This document shows positions 44,570-53,513 of a stretch of 64,000 nucleotides of DNA, piece after piece. The translations under genes were made by a program, and so were the position numbers. Source of the stretch: Anaerolineae bacterium (GTDB taxonomy: Bacteria > Chloroflexota > Anaerolineae > Aggregatilineales > J027). The notes under the pieces were generated by a model. It ran no database searches. It was not told the origin of the DNA and was given only the letters and a program-made list of their open reading frames with translations. How positions within the stretch are numbered: position 1 is the stretch's first letter; every line of letters begins with the position of its first letter. The stretch spans positions 124,001-188,000 of the forward strand of contig JAJTXY010000003.1 of the NCBI GenBank assembly GCA_021463865.1, written 5' to 3'.

Positions 44570-46158
44570 ACTCGCCGTTTTAAATGATACGCCCCTTGCA
44601 AGCGCAGCCCTGTCACGCTGCCATCAGCGGTCATCTCAAATTCAACAAGGCCCATCTTGCAGGCAAAAGCAGTATCACTGAGCGCAACACAGGCGTACTC
44701 TGCCGCCATTTCATCTGAATAAACATGCAGCAGGTCATCTTGCAGCGTGACCCTGATCTTATCCACCCCCACATAGACCCCAGTGAATTTTTGCCACAGA
44801 TCAAGGTCTTTGAGGATGGGGAGAGTATAGTCTATGCGACGGCACGGTGCGCCATTCAGCATGATATACTGAGTTGGGCCTGACGCTTCCGGCACGAACC
44901 CGATTGAGACGATTTCGCCACCCGATTTAGCGAAATAAACATTAGGCCGATGGGCTTCTAACTGCGTTTTTTCGCCATGCCACTCCAACATTAGGCCCTC
45001 ATCTTCCGTTGAAATCTTGGCTAGGCCGCGTAGTTGCCCGACATAATGACCTGCACAGGTTGACCAGTGAGATTTTTCAGAGGGAATGGTAGCTGGGGCA
45101 GGCTGTACAGTCGGGAGGTCTAGCCATTCGGCAATTATCCGGTCTACGATGGCATACAGCGCGTCCCAAAACCCAAAAGCGCGATTACAGGTGATGATGA
45201 CTGCTCGTTTCACTTCAGGCAGGATGGTCATGATGCTGCCATATGTACCAACCGCGCCTTGATGCCCCACCCGCCGTAGTCCTTGTGCATGGTCAAGACT
45301 GAGGGTTAAGCCATAACCCGCCCCGCTGACGGTCATCATATCCCCTTGAAGCGTTTGCATCTGTCGAATGGATTCAGTTGAAATAATATGCTGATTTCCA
45401 AAGCGTCCTTCATGGATCAGCATTATGGCAAAATGGGCCAAATCCGTGACATTGGAAATCACCGACCCGGAAGGATAACCCGCCGCATTATCGCCAAACC
45501 GATGCTGGGCACTTAATGTACCATCATCATTTAAGTCGTGCGAATGGGCCAGCGCATAGGTCATAGCGACGGTGGGGTCAAACGTGCTGTAACGCATATT
45601 TAGCGGGTCAAAAATATGTTCCTGCATCAATTGCGTATAGGGTTTGCCGCAGACCACCTCCGCAATATATCCCAACAAACGGATGCCGGGATTGCTGTAC
45701 GAATAAATTTTGCCGGGAGGAGCGATCATTTCATAACGCGGGATTTGTTCGCGGATGTAATCCCGCAGACCCGCCGGATCACGTCGCCCAAAAGGTTCAT
45801 GGCTGGTTGGTAATCCTGATGTATGACTCAATAACATCCGTAGGGTGATTTTTTCGGCTGCCCCTGCCTCACTGAACCTCAAATCTGGCAGGTATTTTTG
45901 CGCGAGGGCATCTAGCTCTAATTTGCCCATTTCAACCAACCGCATAATGAGTGTGCCCGTCATCGGTTTGGTGATCGAGCCGATGCGAAACAGCGTTTGC
46001 GGCGTCACGGGTACACCGCCATCCTCGACACTCGTCACACCAAAACCACGCGCATAGAGAATTTCTTCGCCTTCGACTAATGCCAATGCCAAGCCGGGTA
46101 CTTGATGGGCCTGCATTTGCGATACAATATGCCGTTCAAGTGCAAAAATATTTAACAT
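44566..46158 (-). CDS. Beta-lactamase-fold serine hydrolase (class C/PBP type)
   Basis: A 530-residue serine hydrolase of the beta-lactamase/penicillin-binding family. The catalytic SxxK is Ser61-Ile-Thr-Lys64 (FRIGSITKP), the second motif YSN is residues 154-156, and the hydrophobic AmpC-like fold continues with HQGAVGTYGSI. A C-terminal extension of about 150 residues is beta-rich. No signal peptide is obvious, so a cytoplasmic D-aminopeptidase or esterase acting on small peptides is possible. Its stop overlaps the NlpC/P60 stop by four bases. Located inside the murein-peptide cluster. Confidence 0.85.
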   Translation of the reverse strand: MLNIFALERHIVSQMQAHQVPGLALALVEGEEILYARGFGVTSVEDGGVPVTPQTLFRIGSITKPMTGTLIMRLVEMGKLELDALAQKYLPDLRFSEAGAAEKITLRMLLSHTSGLPTSHEPFGRRDPAGLRDYIREQIPRYEMIAPPGKIYSYSNPGIRLLGYIAEVVCGKPYTQLMQEHIFDPLNMRYSTFDPTVAMTYALAHSHDLNDDGTLSAQHRFGDNAAGYPSGSVISNVTDLAHFAIMLIHEGRFGNQHIISTESIRQMQTLQGDMMTVSGAGYGLTLSLDHAQGLRRVGHQGAVGTYGSIMTILPEVKRAVIITCNRAFGFWDALYAIVDRIIAEWLDLPTVQPAPATIPSEKSHWSTCAGHYVGQLRGLAKISTEDEGLMLEWHGEKTQLEAHRPNVYFAKSGGEIVSIGFVPEASGPTQYIMLNGAPCRRIDYTLPILKDLDLWQKFTGVYVGVDKIRVTLQDDLLHVYSDEMAAEYACVALSDTAFACKMGLVEFEMTADGSVTGLRLQGAYHLKRRV

Positions 46159-46201
46159 GGCTAGAGTTTCCAGTTAGATTGTTGAGGCGAAAACACCGCT
46201 T

Positions 46202-46561
46202 ATGAACATATATACTCGCTTACAACCGCTGTTATTTGTGAGTAATTTGGTAGCTGAAAAAGAATTCTATCTTAAATTAGGGTTTGATGTATCGTATGAG
46301 TCGGATGATTTTGTCGCCATCTCATTCGCTGATTGTGTCCAATTTGGCCTGTTGGATAAACCGGATTTTCGGATGAACGAAAACGTCCCCCTGATCTGGC
46401 AAATCGGCACGACGAGTGTACGAGAGGTCTATGAAATCGGCAAGAACGCTTATTTGGAGGTTGTCGAAGAACCTACCGTGCAGGCATGGGGCGAATGGAC
46501 AGTCAAAATCAAATCCCCCAGTGGGTATATTGTCATCTTTGAAGGGCCTGAACATAAATGA
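46202..46561 (+). CDS. VOC-family (glyoxalase/bleomycin-resistance fold) protein
   Basis: A 119-residue protein with the vicinal-oxygen-chelate fold: LQPLLFVSNLVAEKEFYLKLGFDVSYESDDFVAISF at the start, and WTVKIKSPSGYIVIFEGPEHK at the end, the typical closing strand with a metal-site Glu. It may bind a small molecule or catalyse an isomerisation; the substrate is unknown. Its stop overlaps the epimerase start (ATGA), so they are coupled, suggesting a helper role in the same pathway. Confidence 0.8.
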   Translation: MNIYTRLQPLLFVSNLVAEKEFYLKLGFDVSYESDDFVAISFADCVQFGLLDKPDFRMNENVPLIWQIGTTSVREVYEIGKNAYLEVVEEPTVQAWGEWTVKIKSPSGYIVIFEGPEHK

Positions 46562-47598
46562 TGCTCATCCGCAGCGAAAAATTATCCCTGCAACTCGAAA
46601 ACCCATTCAAAATTTCGTATGGCGCGACGACTTCCCGCCAAAATGTGCTCGTGCATATCCATGACGGAGAATTGACCGGAATTGGTGAGGCCGCCGTTGT
46701 GCCCTATTATGGCGAAACCCCCGAACGAGTCTGCGCTTATTTTGAAGACCCGACCCTACCCAACGCTATTGGGGAAGATATGCGGTTGTTGGAGGATACC
46801 CTTGACCGATTACCCGAATCGGCATCCTCAGCAGCACGCGCGGCGGTAGATATGGCCCTGCATGACCTGTGGGCCAAAAAACTCGGTCAGCCCCTCTATC
46901 GGCTGTGGGGGTTGAATCCTGACCAGTGCGCCACCAGTTCTTACACCGTTGCCCTCGCCGATGATGAACCCGCCTATCGTAAACTGCTTGAAACGGCTTG
47001 CGATTATCCGGTGGTCAAATTGAAATTAGGCAGTGGCAGCATTGATACTGATTTGCAATTCACCCGCCTAGCCATGAGCACACTATCGGCCCAAATCTGT
47101 GTAGATGCCAATGGTGGATGGTCGGCCCAAGACGCGCTCACCATTATTCCCCGTCTGGCCGAAATGGGCGTGATGTTTGTGGAGCAACCTGTCGCCAAAG
47201 CCAATTTTGAAGACTGGCGTACCCTACGTCAACAACTTCCAGCCGATATGCCGCCCTTGATTGCTGATGAATCGGTGCAGGGGGTGGAAAGCATTCTCCC
47301 CTTAGCAGGATTGGTGGACGGCATCAATATCAAGTTGGCGAAATGCGGCGGTCTGCGACCTGCCCGACACATGATAATGCTGGCGCGTGCGTTGGGGCTG
47401 CGGATCATGATCGGCTGCATGGTCGAAAGTTCGGTGGCAATTTCAGCAGCGGCGACCCTGACCCCTCTGGCCGATTATGCGGATTTGGATGGCAATTTGT
47501 TAATCACCAATGACCCGTATCGGGGGGCACGTAATATTCATGGTAAGTTAACCCTTCCCGACCTCCCCGGTCTAGGAGTAGAACGCCTTGTTGAATGA
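46558..47598 (+). CDS. Dipeptide epimerase (L-Ala-D/L-Glu epimerase type)
   Basis: Enolase-superfamily enzyme of 346 residues that would epimerise L-Ala-D-Glu from murein to L-Ala-L-Glu. The KxK motif is VVKLKLG, the metal ligands appear in CVDANGGWS, FVEQPVA and IADESVQ, and the second catalytic Lys is in GINIKLAKCGG, the DxD/KxK order of the muconate-cycloisomerase subgroup. No active-site residue seems missing. ATG overlaps the VOC gene, and its end overlaps lysA by 11 bases. NlpC/P60 and lysA neighbours favour a murein dipeptide substrate. Confidence 0.87.
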   Translation: MMLIRSEKLSLQLENPFKISYGATTSRQNVLVHIHDGELTGIGEAAVVPYYGETPERVCAYFEDPTLPNAIGEDMRLLEDTLDRLPESASSAARAAVDMALHDLWAKKLGQPLYRLWGLNPDQCATSSYTVALADDEPAYRKLLETACDYPVVKLKLGSGSIDTDLQFTRLAMSTLSAQICVDANGGWSAQDALTIIPRLAEMGVMFVEQPVAKANFEDWRTLRQQLPADMPPLIADESVQGVESILPLAGLVDGINIKLAKCGGLRPARHMIMLARALGLRIMIGCMVESSVAISAAATLTPLADYADLDGNLLITNDPYRGARNIHGKLTLPDLPGLGVERLVE

Positions 47599-48817
47599 CT
47601 CTTTTCGTTATCAGAATGGTGAATTAACCTGCGATGGTGTCCCCCTGCGTGAGATTGCAGCGGCACACGGAACCCCGACCTATGTCTACAGCGCCAACCG
47701 CCTGATTCAAAATGCCCAACGTCTGCAACAAGCCTTTTCCTCCCTCGGCGCAACCCTGCATTACAGTCTCAAAGCCAACAATAATCTCGCTATTATTCGC
47801 TTGCTGGCAAATTTGGGCTTGGGCATGGATGCCGTCAGTGCTGGGGAAATTTATCGTGCTCAACAAGCCGGGGTTGGCCCATCTCATATCGTCTTTGCGG
47901 GTGTTGGCAAAACCCGTGAAGAATTGACCTATGCGCTGCAAGTTGGAGTTGGCTGGTTTAATGTCGAGAGTCACAGCGAACTACAATTGCTCAATCAATT
48001 AGCGGGGGAGTTGAAAAAATATCCATCGGTTGCCCTGCGCCTCAATCCCGATGTGCAAGCCAAAACCCACCACCACATTGCCACCGGGCATTTTGGGGCA
48101 AAATTTGGCATGAGCGCCGAAATGATTGCCCATATTTTGGCCCACCGCGATGAAACACCTCATCTCCGTATTCACGGCCTGCATGTGCATATCGGCAGCC
48201 AATTGGGGGACGTAGACGAGACCGTTGAGGCCGTGCGCCGCGCCCAACAACTCGCCGCTCCCTATCCTGATCTACGTACCCTCAATATCGGCGGCGGTTT
48301 CCCGGTGCGTTATGTGGAAAGTGACGAATACCCCCAACCTGAACATTTTGCCGACGCACTTGCGCCCGTTTTGAAAGGGTGGCAAGTCATGATGGAGCCG
48401 GGACGCTCGATTGTCGCCGACGCCGGAGCGCTGTTGATTTCGGTGTTATATCTCAAAGATCAAGCAGGTCAGCATTTCGCCATTACCGATGGGAGCATGA
48501 CCGAACTGATCCGCCCCGCCCTCTATGAAGCCGTCCACCCGATTTTGCCGATGAAAAACGCGCCAGTCACCCAAAAAATGATTATCGTGGGGCCAGTCTG
48601 TGAATCTACCGATGTGCTGAATCGTGAGGTGATGCTGCCAACTTTGCAAACAGGTGATTTATTAGCGGTGATGGTCGCAGGGGCATATGGCATGGTCATG
48701 GCCTCCAATTACAATATGCGAACTCGTCCGGCGGAAATCTTGGTGGAAGGCGACCAATGGCGGGTGGTACGGCGGCGCGAAACATGGGACGATTTATTAC
48801 GACAAGAGCTTTCTTAA
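47588..48817 (+). CDS. lysA: Diaminopimelate decarboxylase
   Basis: PLP-dependent alanine-racemase-fold enzyme (409 residues) that decarboxylates meso-diaminopimelate to L-lysine. PLP Lys62 is in HYSLKANNN; HVHIGSQLG, NIGGGFPVRY, EPGRSIVADAG and the C-terminal GPVCESTD and GAYGM are all typical. TTG start within the end of the epimerase gene; a second TTG is one codon later. Translational coupling to the epimerase suggests use of meso-diaminopimelate freed from murein, though a plain role in lysine biosynthesis is equally possible. Confidence 0.93.
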   Translation: MLNDSFRYQNGELTCDGVPLREIAAAHGTPTYVYSANRLIQNAQRLQQAFSSLGATLHYSLKANNNLAIIRLLANLGLGMDAVSAGEIYRAQQAGVGPSHIVFAGVGKTREELTYALQVGVGWFNVESHSELQLLNQLAGELKKYPSVALRLNPDVQAKTHHHIATGHFGAKFGMSAEMIAHILAHRDETPHLRIHGLHVHIGSQLGDVDETVEAVRRAQQLAAPYPDLRTLNIGGGFPVRYVESDEYPQPEHFADALAPVLKGWQVMMEPGRSIVADAGALLISVLYLKDQAGQHFAITDGSMTELIRPALYEAVHPILPMKNAPVTQKMIIVGPVCESTDVLNREVMLPTLQTGDLLAVMVAGAYGMVMASNYNMRTRPAEILVEGDQWRVVRRRETWDDLLRQELS

Positions 48818-48834
48818 AACGCTTACCACAAAAT

Positions 48835-48863
48835 TTGACAGGAATCCTCATAAAAAATAAAAT
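48835..48863 (+). promoter_or_regulatory. Strong sigma70 promoter for the peptide-binding protein
   Basis: TTGACA (48835-48840) and TAAAAT (48858-48863) are exactly 17 bases apart. The leader is about 65 bases. It lies 18 bases past the lysA stop and makes the binding-protein gene an independently expressed unit. Confidence 0.75.
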
Positions 48864-48934
48864 CCGGTGAAACGTTCAACTTTGGGAGTCCCCTCTCCAT
48901 AATTTATTTAAAAGTACCCATAGGAGTGTTTTTG

Positions 48935-50698
48935 ATGCGTAAGAGAACTTTTAGTCATCTGTCTGCGCTGACCTTGTTGTTGGCGCTTATCGTATCTATT
49001 CTCCCTAGTGGTTTTGCAGCGGCGAGTGATACCGAATTCACCGTCGTGGCCCTCTATCGTCAAGATACCCCTGTTACGCTCGACACCGCAACCACTACCG
49101 AAATTAGCTCGCTTGACCCCCAACTCGGCACTGATGTGGTCTCGATTGAAGTCTATGAAAATCTGTTTCTGGGCTTGACCGATCTCGATGCCTTCACAAA
49201 TGAAGTCGTGCCGGAACTAGCCACCTCTTGGACGATTAGCGAAGACGGCCTCACATGGACATTTACCCTGCGCAATGATGTCAATTGGATGCGCTATGAC
49301 CCCACCAGCGACACCGCTGAAGTGGTGCGTCCTGTCGTGGCAGGCGACTTTGTATATGCCATCAAACGCGCCTGTGACCCACGTATTGCCAGCTATTATG
49401 GCAGCATCGCCTCAACCGTCATCGCGGGGTGCGACTTGATTAACCAGACCAGCAGCGATGCCATGACCGACGATCAGGTCTATGGGGATACCACCAAAGT
49501 CTCCGCACCCGATGACTCTACCGTCGTCATTGAATTGCAATTTGCGGCGGGTTATTTCTTCTCGATGACCCCCATGTGGATGATTCGTCCTCTGCCCCAA
49601 GAAACAATCGAGGAATTTGGCGACGATTGGACTGACCCCGGCAACATTGTGACCAACGGCCCTTATTTTGTGAAAGAAGTCGTTACGGGTGTCCAGCGGA
49701 CCTTTGTTCGCAATGATGCCCTCCCCGCTGATTTGGGCGATGGTGGCAATATCGAGATGGTACGCGCCACCTTCATTGAAGACGAAGGCACAACGTATGC
49801 GCTCTACCTGTCCGGTCAATTGGACACGGCGGGTATTCCTGATGCTGAACTGGAAAGTGTGCTGACTGACCCAGAACGATCACAACAAGTTAAGCAGTTC
49901 TTTGACTTGGCGACCAATTATTTCGCCTTTGACTACGGCAAAGCCCCCTTCGACAACGTTCATGCTCGCCGTGCGTTTAGTGCCTCGATTGACCGCGTGA
50001 AAATGGTTGAAGAAGTGGCGGCTGGTCAGGGTGTGCCAATGATCCACTTTACACCACCCTCGATGTTTGGTGCTCCACCCATCAATGAAGTTGGCATAGG
50101 CTTTGATGTAGCATATGCTCAAGCCGAATTCGCCGAGGCAGGCTATCCTGATTGCGAGGGCTTCCCCAATATTCGGATTTTGTCCACCGCCCGTCGCGCC
50201 GCTGCCGTTGAATTTTTGTTGGCCGCCGTTGAAGAACATCTCGGCTGCGACCCCGGCGTGTTCACCGCCGAGCAGGTCGAATTTTCGGTACAGCAAGAAT
50301 TAACCAGCCCACAAAGTCCTTCTTCTGACCGCCCCAATATGTGGTTCAGCAACTGGTATGCGGATTATCTCGATTCACACAATTTTGTCGGCGACGTTTT
50401 AAGTTGTAATGTAGCAAATCGTTTCCTCCGTCCATGCAGCGAAGTAGATGATCTCATTGACGAAGCAGCAGCGGAAACAGATCCCCAAATCCGCACCCAG
50501 TTGTATGCTGAAATTGAAGATATGTTCTTCGGGGAAGAGGGTGAGTTCCCATTCATCCCCTTATATACTCCCGGAGCTTATGTGATGTACCAACCGTGGT
50601 ACACTGGCCCATTCGACACCGATGGGTTGTCAGGTGGCAGCCATTGGGATTCGCGTAATATTGATATGGCCGCGAAACTAGCCGCGCAAGGCTCGTAA
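48935..50698 (+). CDS. Oligopeptide-type ABC substrate-binding protein
   Basis: An extracytoplasmic solute-binding protein of family 5 (587 residues), the DppA/OppA type. It has a basic signal peptide (RKRTFSHLSALTLLLALIVSILP), the start of lobe 1 at ISSLDPQLGTDVVSIEVYENLF, and WTISEDGLTWTFTLRNDVNW, the usual family signature. Start ATG 48935 with TAGGAG eight bases upstream; a GTG three codons earlier overlaps the ribosome site. It is likely to bind peptides, perhaps murein peptides given the neighbours. No permease or ATPase gene follows, so they must be encoded elsewhere. Confidence 0.9.
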   Translation: MRKRTFSHLSALTLLLALIVSILPSGFAAASDTEFTVVALYRQDTPVTLDTATTTEISSLDPQLGTDVVSIEVYENLFLGLTDLDAFTNEVVPELATSWTISEDGLTWTFTLRNDVNWMRYDPTSDTAEVVRPVVAGDFVYAIKRACDPRIASYYGSIASTVIAGCDLINQTSSDAMTDDQVYGDTTKVSAPDDSTVVIELQFAAGYFFSMTPMWMIRPLPQETIEEFGDDWTDPGNIVTNGPYFVKEVVTGVQRTFVRNDALPADLGDGGNIEMVRATFIEDEGTTYALYLSGQLDTAGIPDAELESVLTDPERSQQVKQFFDLATNYFAFDYGKAPFDNVHARRAFSASIDRVKMVEEVAAGQGVPMIHFTPPSMFGAPPINEVGIGFDVAYAQAEFAEAGYPDCEGFPNIRILSTARRAAAVEFLLAAVEEHLGCDPGVFTAEQVEFSVQQELTSPQSPSSDRPNMWFSNWYADYLDSHNFVGDVLSCNVANRFLRPCSEVDDLIDEAAAETDPQIRTQLYAEIEDMFFGEEGEFPFIPLYTPGAYVMYQPWYTGPFDTDGLSGGSHWDSRNIDMAAKLAAQGS

Positions 50699-50722
50699 TC
50701 CAATGTTTAACTTCTAAAATAC

Positions 50723-50753
50723 AGGGCGATTCATCACGAGTCGCCCTTTTTGT
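50723..50753 (+). terminator. Rho-independent terminator after the peptide-binding protein
   Basis: AGGGCGA (50723-50729) pairs perfectly with TCGCCCT (50741-50747), followed by TTTTTGTTT. The right half overlaps the 3' coding end of the convergent TMEM175-like gene. Confidence 0.9.
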
Positions 50754-51390
50754 TTAGGGTCTCTCCTCCTTTTTTGGCCCGGCCCGGCAAAGCAAAAAAG
50801 AGTGCCAGCCCAAAATTGATGGCAAGGCTTAATGGCACACTGATAAATGCGGCGAGAAACGCAGCTAGATACATTAATGGCCCATAATTGTATTGTTGGG
50901 TAATGGCATTGACCTGTGTCAAATCCGTTTTGCGATCAATCAGCCGGTTGTGGTGGGAGGCATAGCGCCAAAGACCATTAAATGCAATCGCTGTCACGAC
51001 AAATGTACCACTATAGACCAAAGCGGCTGTCCGGCGTTCATCCGGGTTGTCCAGATGATCGGCTAACAATGAGGTGGGGAAGTTAACAAAGGTAATCATC
51101 ATGAGTAGCAGAGTATTCAGCCCCAAAAAGACGTCATCTACCCGCTTAATCAAATGAAACAGCCGATGATGATTAATCCACATAATACCAATCGTAAAAA
51201 AACTGATGATATAGGCGAGATAGGCGGGCCAAATATCCCGTAGCCCATCGGCTAATCGCTGTCCTTCTGCCAAGTGCGGCACACGAATTTCCAGCACCAG
51301 CAGGGTAATGGCAATCGCAATCACACCGTCGCTAAAGGCTTCTACTCGTCCAGTCTCTTTGACATCCGATTCGGTATCCGGGGGGTACAT
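50734..51390 (-). CDS. TMEM175/DUF1211-family membrane protein
   Basis: A 218-residue integral membrane protein of the DUF1211/TMEM175 family, some members of which are potassium-selective channels. The signature RVEAFSDGVIAIAITLLVLEI contains the FSD motif that lines the pore in the first helix. Five further helices follow, with GIMWINHHRLFHLIKR as another conserved loop. The short C-terminal tail is basic. Channel activity in this protein is an inference from the family. It stands alone on the minus strand between a terminator and the ABC exporter operon. Confidence 0.85.
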   Translation of the reverse strand: MYPPDTESDVKETGRVEAFSDGVIAIAITLLVLEIRVPHLAEGQRLADGLRDIWPAYLAYIISFFTIGIMWINHHRLFHLIKRVDDVFLGLNTLLLMMITFVNFPTSLLADHLDNPDERRTAALVYSGTFVVTAIAFNGLWRYASHHNRLIDRKTDLTQVNAITQQYNYGPLMYLAAFLAAFISVPLSLAINFGLALFFALPGRAKKGGETLNKKGDS

Positions 51391-51479
51391 TGGCCGACCT
51401 CGAAAAATTGAAATGGAAACGGCCTGAAATATAACGATTTCAGACCGTTAAAGGTACTAGAAAAAAGGATAGGTCAGTC

Positions 51480-52724
51480 TTATTGTAATCCGCGTGTCAG
51501 CGACCATTCACGCCCAAACATCCACGCCGCTACCCCAATACCCCCCGCCGCATAAATCAGACCGCTGATGAAATTGATTGTTAAGCCACCTGTGGAAAGC
51601 GATTCACTAAACAAGTCTCGAATCGCCACAATCGTGCCAAACAGCGGAATGGCATACACCACATCGGCGACATTGGCAGGCATACTGAAAATGGTCAACA
51701 GCACCGTCGCGGGTAGGCCAAGCTGCACCAGCGCCATAAACAAATTGGCCTCGCGGTAATTGGCGGCATAGGCACACCACGCCATCACCAGTCCGTTGAG
51801 CATGACCGTGAAGGGGATAATCATGACGACCAGTGCCGCTAATAGACCTAGCACTCCGCTGCCGCTTTCGGCCAAGATTTTGATGGCATCCCCTGTTGTC
51901 AGGCTGTCGGCATTGGAAAATTGTGGACTGGCATCACTAAAGGCGCTTAACAATAAGCCCTCAGTCAACCACATGCTCATCACCGCCATGGACGCGATAA
52001 ACACTACCGTCATTTTGCCCATGACAATCCCAACACGGCTGGCAGGTGTCACGAGAAGATTTTCAACGGTCTGGCGTTCTTTTTCACCGACGGTAGTATC
52101 CAAAATGAGGCCCATGCCCCCGCCAAGCAACCATGAAGTCACAGCCAGCGGCAGAAAAATCGTGCCAAAAATGCTGTTGCCATCTTCATCAGCCGATGTG
52201 CCGACAGAGGCCTCCGTGCGTTGGGTAGCCTCGCCAATTTGAATCGGTTCCAGCCAATCGCGGTCTAACCCCTGTGAGGCCAAGCGTTCATCCAGCAAAT
52301 CATCACTGTAACCTTCGATCACGCCGCGTACCGCCGAACGCCCAAAAAAAGTGATGATCGAGTTATCTTTGGTGATAACCTCTAAATTGGCTGTGCCGTT
52401 GCCGTCCAATTGGGCCTTAAAATCTTCGGGCAGTGCCACAATGACGATGGCTTCATCGGCAGAATTTTCGTCTAAGACCTTGATGGCGTCTTCTTTTTTT
52501 AAACGCTCGACCAGTTCGGGTGCTTGGTCGCTGTTTTCGATGAAGATCGGGAAGCCCTCGTTGGCGATACGAATGACCTGTGTGCCAATGAATAGGCCCG
52601 CGCAAATCGCCAAACCGGGCAGGAGAATCGGCGGCGCAAACAGCCAAAACAATGAACGGCGGTCACGCAGCAATTCTCGAAATTCCTTGCGAAATACAAT
52701 GCGGTAGACACTACGCAGTCTCAT
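51480..52724 (-). CDS. ABC-2-type transporter permease (NatB-like)
   Basis: A 414-residue membrane subunit with a helix near 25-50, a large extracytoplasmic domain (about 55-185) and five to six helices in the C-terminal half. The segment TVGEKERQTVENLLVTPASRVGIVMGKM is the hallmark of the NatB/ABC-2 family. It would pair with the ATPase encoded three bases upstream to export an ion, drug or lipid. This is the last gene of a four-gene minus-strand operon that begins with restriction-modification genes. Confidence 0.9.
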   Translation of the reverse strand: MRLRSVYRIVFRKEFRELLRDRRSLFWLFAPPILLPGLAICAGLFIGTQVIRIANEGFPIFIENSDQAPELVERLKKEDAIKVLDENSADEAIVIVALPEDFKAQLDGNGTANLEVITKDNSIITFFGRSAVRGVIEGYSDDLLDERLASQGLDRDWLEPIQIGEATQRTEASVGTSADEDGNSIFGTIFLPLAVTSWLLGGGMGLILDTTVGEKERQTVENLLVTPASRVGIVMGKMTVVFIASMAVMSMWLTEGLLLSAFSDASPQFSNADSLTTGDAIKILAESGSGVLGLLAALVVMIIPFTVMLNGLVMAWCAYAANYREANLFMALVQLGLPATVLLTIFSMPANVADVVYAIPLFGTIVAIRDLFSESLSTGGLTINFISGLIYAAGGIGVAAWMFGREWSLTRGLQ

Positions 52725-52727
52725 AAT

Positions 52728-53507
52728 TTATTCCGACTTGTGCTTTCTCTTTTTATCAGCAGCTTCGCGTTCGGCTTCTTGGAGCAGGGCTTCCGCACCC
52801 ACAATCTGGACAAAGGCTGTTTCTAGGCTGTCGGCGCGATATTTTTCGGTTAATTCGGCAGGCGTGCCCGATTCCAAAATCTCACCACGATGGATAATGG
52901 CTACCCGGTCACACAGCCGCTCGACTTCATCCATATGGTGGGTGCTGAGGATGACACAGCGACCTTCGGACTTGAATTTTAGAATAATCTCACGCACCGC
53001 CCGTGTGCTGACCACATCCAAGCCCTGTGTCGGCTCATCCAAAATGACATTGGGCGGATTGTGAATCAGCGCCATGCCCATGACGACCTTCCGCACCATG
53101 CCGCGCGAAAATCCTTTGGCCCGGCGATCTGCAAAATCACGCATTTCGAGTGCCCCAATGAGGTAATCAATGTGGCTTTCCAGACCCGCACCATCAAGGC
53201 CATGTAGGTTGCCGATATAGCGTAAATGTTCGCGGGTGGTGGAATGGGCATACAGTCCGGCGCTTTCGACCAAAATACCGAGTCGGGACCGCACCTTATC
53301 TTTGTGATGGCGGATGTCGAAGCCATCAATTTTGGCCGTACCATCACTCGGTTCGACGACGGTGGACAGCATCCGCAGGGTGGTGGTTTTGCCCGCCCCA
53401 TTCGGCCCTAATAAGCCAAAAACCTCGCCTTCACGGGCTTGGAAAGTGACATTTTTGACGGCTTGAAATTTTTTGAACTGCTTGGCGAGTTCTTGGGCTT
53501 CAATCAT
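52728..53507 (-). CDS. ABC transporter ATPase (NatA-like)
   Basis: A 259-residue ATPase with Walker A GPNGAGKTTT, the signature region KGFSRGMVRKV, Walker B VILDEPTQGLD and the switch His in LSTHHMDEVE. The ABC signature reads FSRGM instead of LSGGQ, a variant found among ABC-2 exporters. The charged C-terminus (EAADKKRKHKSE) is typical of NatA-like subunits. It starts six bases after the DNA methyltransferase gene and ends three bases before the permease, so the operon is tightly packed. Confidence 0.93.
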   Translation of the reverse strand: MIEAQELAKQFKKFQAVKNVTFQAREGEVFGLLGPNGAGKTTTLRMLSTVVEPSDGTAKIDGFDIRHHKDKVRSRLGILVESAGLYAHSTTREHLRYIGNLHGLDGAGLESHIDYLIGALEMRDFADRRAKGFSRGMVRKVVMGMALIHNPPNVILDEPTQGLDVVSTRAVREIILKFKSEGRCVILSTHHMDEVERLCDRVAIIHRGEILESGTPAELTEKYRADSLETAFVQIVGAEALLQEAEREAADKKRKHKSE

Positions 53508-53513
53508 AGTGGG

